From the NCBI GenBank assembly GCA_016946835.1, contig JACVTC010000731.1:1-10654 (forward strand): 10,654 bases of DNA. The letters are read 5' to 3'. The stretch's first letter is position 1; each line of letters starts with the position of its first letter. A program made the translations under genes and the position numbers. Shown here piece after piece: positions 7,665 through 10,654 of this stretch. The notes beneath the pieces are model-generated. The model did not search any database. It worked only from the letters and a program-made list of their open reading frames with translations, and had not been told where the DNA came from. Source of the DNA: Neocallimastix lanati (nom. inval.) (lineage: Eukaryota; Neocallimastigomycota; Neocallimastigomycetes; Neocallimastigales; Neocallimastigaceae).

Positions 7665-9150
7665 TTAATATAAATTATTTTATTTAAATAGTTCATTTAA
7701 ATTTTATTATTTATAATTTTATTATTTATTATAATTTATTATTTATTATAATTTATTATTTATTTATTATTATTTATTTCATTATTTATTTATTTATCAA
7801 TTTATTTATCTATTTATTTATTATTTAAATAAAATTCTTTTTTTATAGATTCATTTTGGTAAAATATTAATAGAATTGATTAAATTATTAGAAATATTAT
7901 TGTTTTTATATAATATATTATAATATACATAGCAATATTGATTTAATATATAAATTAATTAGATTATTATATTGGTTCATTTATTTCATTAATCAGTTTT
8001 ATATATAATGATTAAACATAAAAAAGTATATTAACATAAATATTTTTGGTTATATTGTTTTTTCCAATGATTATATAAATGAATAATTCTATAAATAATA
8101 ATAAATTTACTATACATATATATAAATATACATAAATTAATATACCACAATATTAAATAAATTTTTTTTATTCATTAATTTTTTTTTGAAAAAGTAAGTT
8201 TATATATAAAATATTAATTAAATAAATGACATATAAATGTAAATGAATAATAAATATATATTCGATAAATAGCAAAAATTCTAATTATTAAACTTACATA
8301 TTAACAAATTATTCTTTATAAGGCTAAGTAGTAACCCTTTATAACTTCTAATTAATTTTTATAATTATAATAATTTATAATTATTTACATTTTTAATATT
8401 ATATATATATATTTATATTTTAAATTTTTTTTTTTTTATCTTTTATTAATAAAAAATAATAAAAATCTAGTTGATCTTTTAGAATTAATTTTTATATTTT
8501 TTTAATAATATTAATTTCTATATAAAAAAAAAACATTTTATTTTAGATTTTATATTAGAATATAAATAGATAAGGTAATATATTTTATTAATTAAATATT
8601 AAATACTTTAACAAATATATATAATTTTAAGGAATAAATAAATGAGTTTTTGTAAATATATATAATCAAACAAAATTATATACAATAGAAAAAGATGTAA
8701 ATAAATAATGTCTTCTTAAGTAAAAAATAAAATATAATATGATATGATATGATAATGATAATGATTATTTTAACACTTTAATATCTAAATTTTATGATAT
8801 GTTATATTTATAATGAAATTGAGTTTAAAATATATTAAATGGTTCATTCACATGAAAATAACACTTTAATTAATTATAAAGTATTCATTAAATTTAAAAC
8901 TAGTAGCAATCAAAAATTTATATTTTGTATTATATATTTATTTGTTAATTTGTTAATTTACTTGTTTTTAAAATTTAAAATTACGAAAAAAGAATATATA
9001 ATTTTTGATGATAAATGAAAAAAAAGAAAAAAAAGAAAAAAAATAATTTAATGAAATTTAATAAAACTGAACAATTTTAATATATTTATTTATTTGTTTA
9101 TGTATTATTATACTTATTTATTTATCTACTTTTTGAAAGAAGAAGAAAAA
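7661..9150. other. AT-rich intergenic stretch upstream of the RRM gene
   Basis: I see no gene on either strand. It contains TTTATTTA and ATTT repeats (7680-7830), a small less AT-rich spot near 8320-8345, and GATAT/GATAAT repeats at about 8735-8768. The last 20 bases (GAAAGAAGAAGAAAAA before ATG 9151) are the purine-rich leader expected in front of a translation start in AT-rich fungi. No firm TATA box can be named in this composition. Confidence 0.6.
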
Positions 9151-10135
9151 ATGTCCGCAGAAAACAAAAAGTTCCAAGTTGTTGTTAAAAACGTTAGTTA
9201 TTTTATAATTTTTTAAATATGAAATATTATTAGAGCAGAAATATTATTTTATATTTTTTTAAATATGAAATATTATTAGAGCATAAATGTTAACACTTTT
9301 AAATTTATATATATTAGTTACCATATCACACCTCTTGGCAAAAATTAAAGGATCTTTTCAAATCAAAGTAGATATATTTTATAAAATATATTTTACATAA
9401 TATTTTTTATTTATAACAAATCATTTATAATTTATAATTAATGTATTTAATGTAATTTAAAAGCTTGTCCTGTTGAACATGCTGATGTTGTAAAAAAGGG
9501 TAACTCTACAATTGGTTATGTTACTTTTTCTTCAGAAGATAAGGTAAATGAAGCTCTTCTTACATATGATAACTTTACTTGGGAAGGAAAAGAAATTAAG
9601 GTTTACAAAGCTGGTAAATATTTATTGTATTAAATATAAAATTATACATTAAAAATCGAATTATTTATATATTTAGTCATATTGATTTTATTTATGTATT
9701 TTTAAAATAAATATAATATGAAATTAAAGGTGAAGAAGAAGAAGAGGAACCAGTTCAAGTTAATAGTACATCTTTATATGTTGGTAATCTTCCTTACACC
9801 TATGGTTGGCAAGAATTGAAAGATTTATTCCGTAGTACTAAAGGTGAAGTTGTACGTGCTGACGTTTTCAAAGATTTCCAAGGTAGAAGTAAGGGTTATG
9901 GTATTGTTCAAATGAAAAGTGTTGAAGATGCTATTAGAGCTATAGGTAAATATTTATAATACAATAAAATATATGCATCATATAATAAAAGAAAATTTTA
10001 ATTAATTTATATATATTAAATGAAAATAAAAATTCATATAGAGGATTTAGATGGTTTTGAAATTGAAGGACGTAAACTTGAAGTTCGTGAAGACAGAAAC
10101 AGTGTAAGTTTTGGTTTTAAATAAATTAATTATTA

Positions 10136-10175
<40 letters not shown>

Positions 10176-10654
10176 ATAAAAATAAAAATAAATAAATAAA
10201 AAGTATAAGTTAGTAAAAAATATATAATAATAAAACTAATTTGTAAAAATGAAATAATTTTAAAAATGTGTATTATCAGAGCAAGGAAGGATGTCAACTT
10301 CATGTTGGTAATCTTTTATTTGAAGAAAGATGGCAATCATTAAAGGAACATTTCTCAAAGGCTGGTAATGTTGTTCATGCTGATATAGTTTTAGATAATA
10401 GTGGAAGATCCAAAGGTTTTGGTACTGTTCTTATGAGTACTCCAGAAGAAGCTACCAAAGCTATTGAAATGTTTAATAACACTGATTTCAACGGTAGAGT
10501 AATTCAAGTAAAACTTGACAAATTTGCTGGTGATACCAGAAGTAATAACTATCGTGGTGGTAGAGGTGGTTTTAATAGCCGTGGTGGTAGAGGTAAAGCC
10601 ATACCGTGGTGGTAGAGGTAGTTACAATAATGGTAACCGTTCTCCTCAAAAAAC
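9151..10654 (+). CDS. Three-RRM, RGG-tailed RNA-binding protein (Gbp2/Hrb1 / hnRNP M-like), 3' partial
   Basis: Nuclear mRNA-binding proteins of this family accompany transcripts during processing and export; that role is inferred from family. Exons: 9151-9192, 9318-9367, 9464-9613, 9730-9945, 10042-10103 and 10280 to the window end. The start follows from MSAENKKFQVVV leading straight into RRM1. RRM1 has VVVKN-LPYHTSWQKLKDLF and a weak RNP1 (STIGYVTF). An acidic EEEEEE linker follows. RRM2 has SLYVGNLPYTYGWQELKDLF and RNP1 GRSKGYGIVQM. RRM3 has CQLHVGNLLFEERW and RNP1 GRSKGFGTVLM. The shared NLPY-x-x-x-W-x-x-LKDLF signature is typical of Gbp2/hnRNP M RRMs. The tail is RGG-rich (NYRGGRGG, SRGGRG). 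Two one-base excesses disturb the frame: exon 2 ends in the wrong phase for exon 3 (CAAAG at 9365-9368), and AAA at 10595-10597 turns the RGG tail into a stop at 10613-10615, while the neighbouring frame continues RGGRGSYNNGNRSPQK. Exons 3 to 6 are in phase. Confidence 0.88.
9201..9292 (+). repeat. 46-bp tandem duplication in intron 1 of the RRM gene
   Basis: Two adjacent 46-bp copies (9201-9246 and 9247-9292) differ at three positions by my count. Each contains AAATATGAAATATTATTAG. The duplication enlarges the first intron, leaves both splice sites intact, and looks recent. Confidence 0.85.
10141..10173. repeat. Homopolymer A33 in the last RRM intron
   Basis: Thirty-three A residues lie on the coding strand of the intron between the exons at 10042-10103 and 10280 onward. 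Confidence 0.9.

Noticed and set aside
10594-10615. Tiny intron (GTAAAG to TAG) inside the RGG tail
   Set aside because: It would be about 23 bp, below usual intron size, and the joined sequence leaves the RGG frame instead of restoring it.

Overview
This window looks like nuclear DNA from a very AT-rich eukaryote. The intergenic sequence is almost pure A+T, with homopolymer runs of about 30 bases and many (TA), (TAA) and (TATAA) arrays. Genes are split by short AT-rich GT-AG introns, and coding exons are visibly richer in G+C. Together with a FLYWCH/MULE transposase relic and a three-RRM protein of the Gbp2/Hrb1 (hnRNP M-like) type, this best fits an anaerobic gut fungus (Neocallimastigomycota). 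Another AT-rich protist is not excluded. The assignment is an inference from composition and gene content, not from a search.

Layout. Positions 1-325 are a compositional island of near-balanced base content. It ends in two perfect hairpins and a run of 30 T. Positions 356-911 are AT-rich with short tandem repeats. Positions 912-1813 (+) are a broken FLYWCH plus MULE transposase gene. Positions 1979-2149 (-) hold an orphan exon-like piece that resembles part of an RGS domain. Positions 2545-6300 (-) carry at least eight exons of a UBE2O-type hybrid E2/E3 ubiquitin enzyme. Its first exon and the C-terminal half of its UBC fold are not visible. Positions 6301-9150 are a long AT desert with two small unexplained patches, at 7256-7324 and 7506-7620. 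Positions 9151-10654 (+) carry a three-RRM, RGG-tailed RNA-binding protein in six exons, cut by the window end.

The two main genes are divergently transcribed across about 2.85 kb. One concerns ubiquitylation and the other mRNA export or processing, and nothing here suggests they work together. Three places in these otherwise well-conserved genes carry one base too many: the UBE2O second/third exon junction, the RRM gene second/third exon junction, and the RGG tail. They could be assembly errors or real damage. I did not find a convincing new biological system. The best leads are the hairpin-bearing island at the left end, the truncated UBE2O beside an RGS-like fragment that could splice onto it in phase, and the hairpin patch near 7.5 kb.
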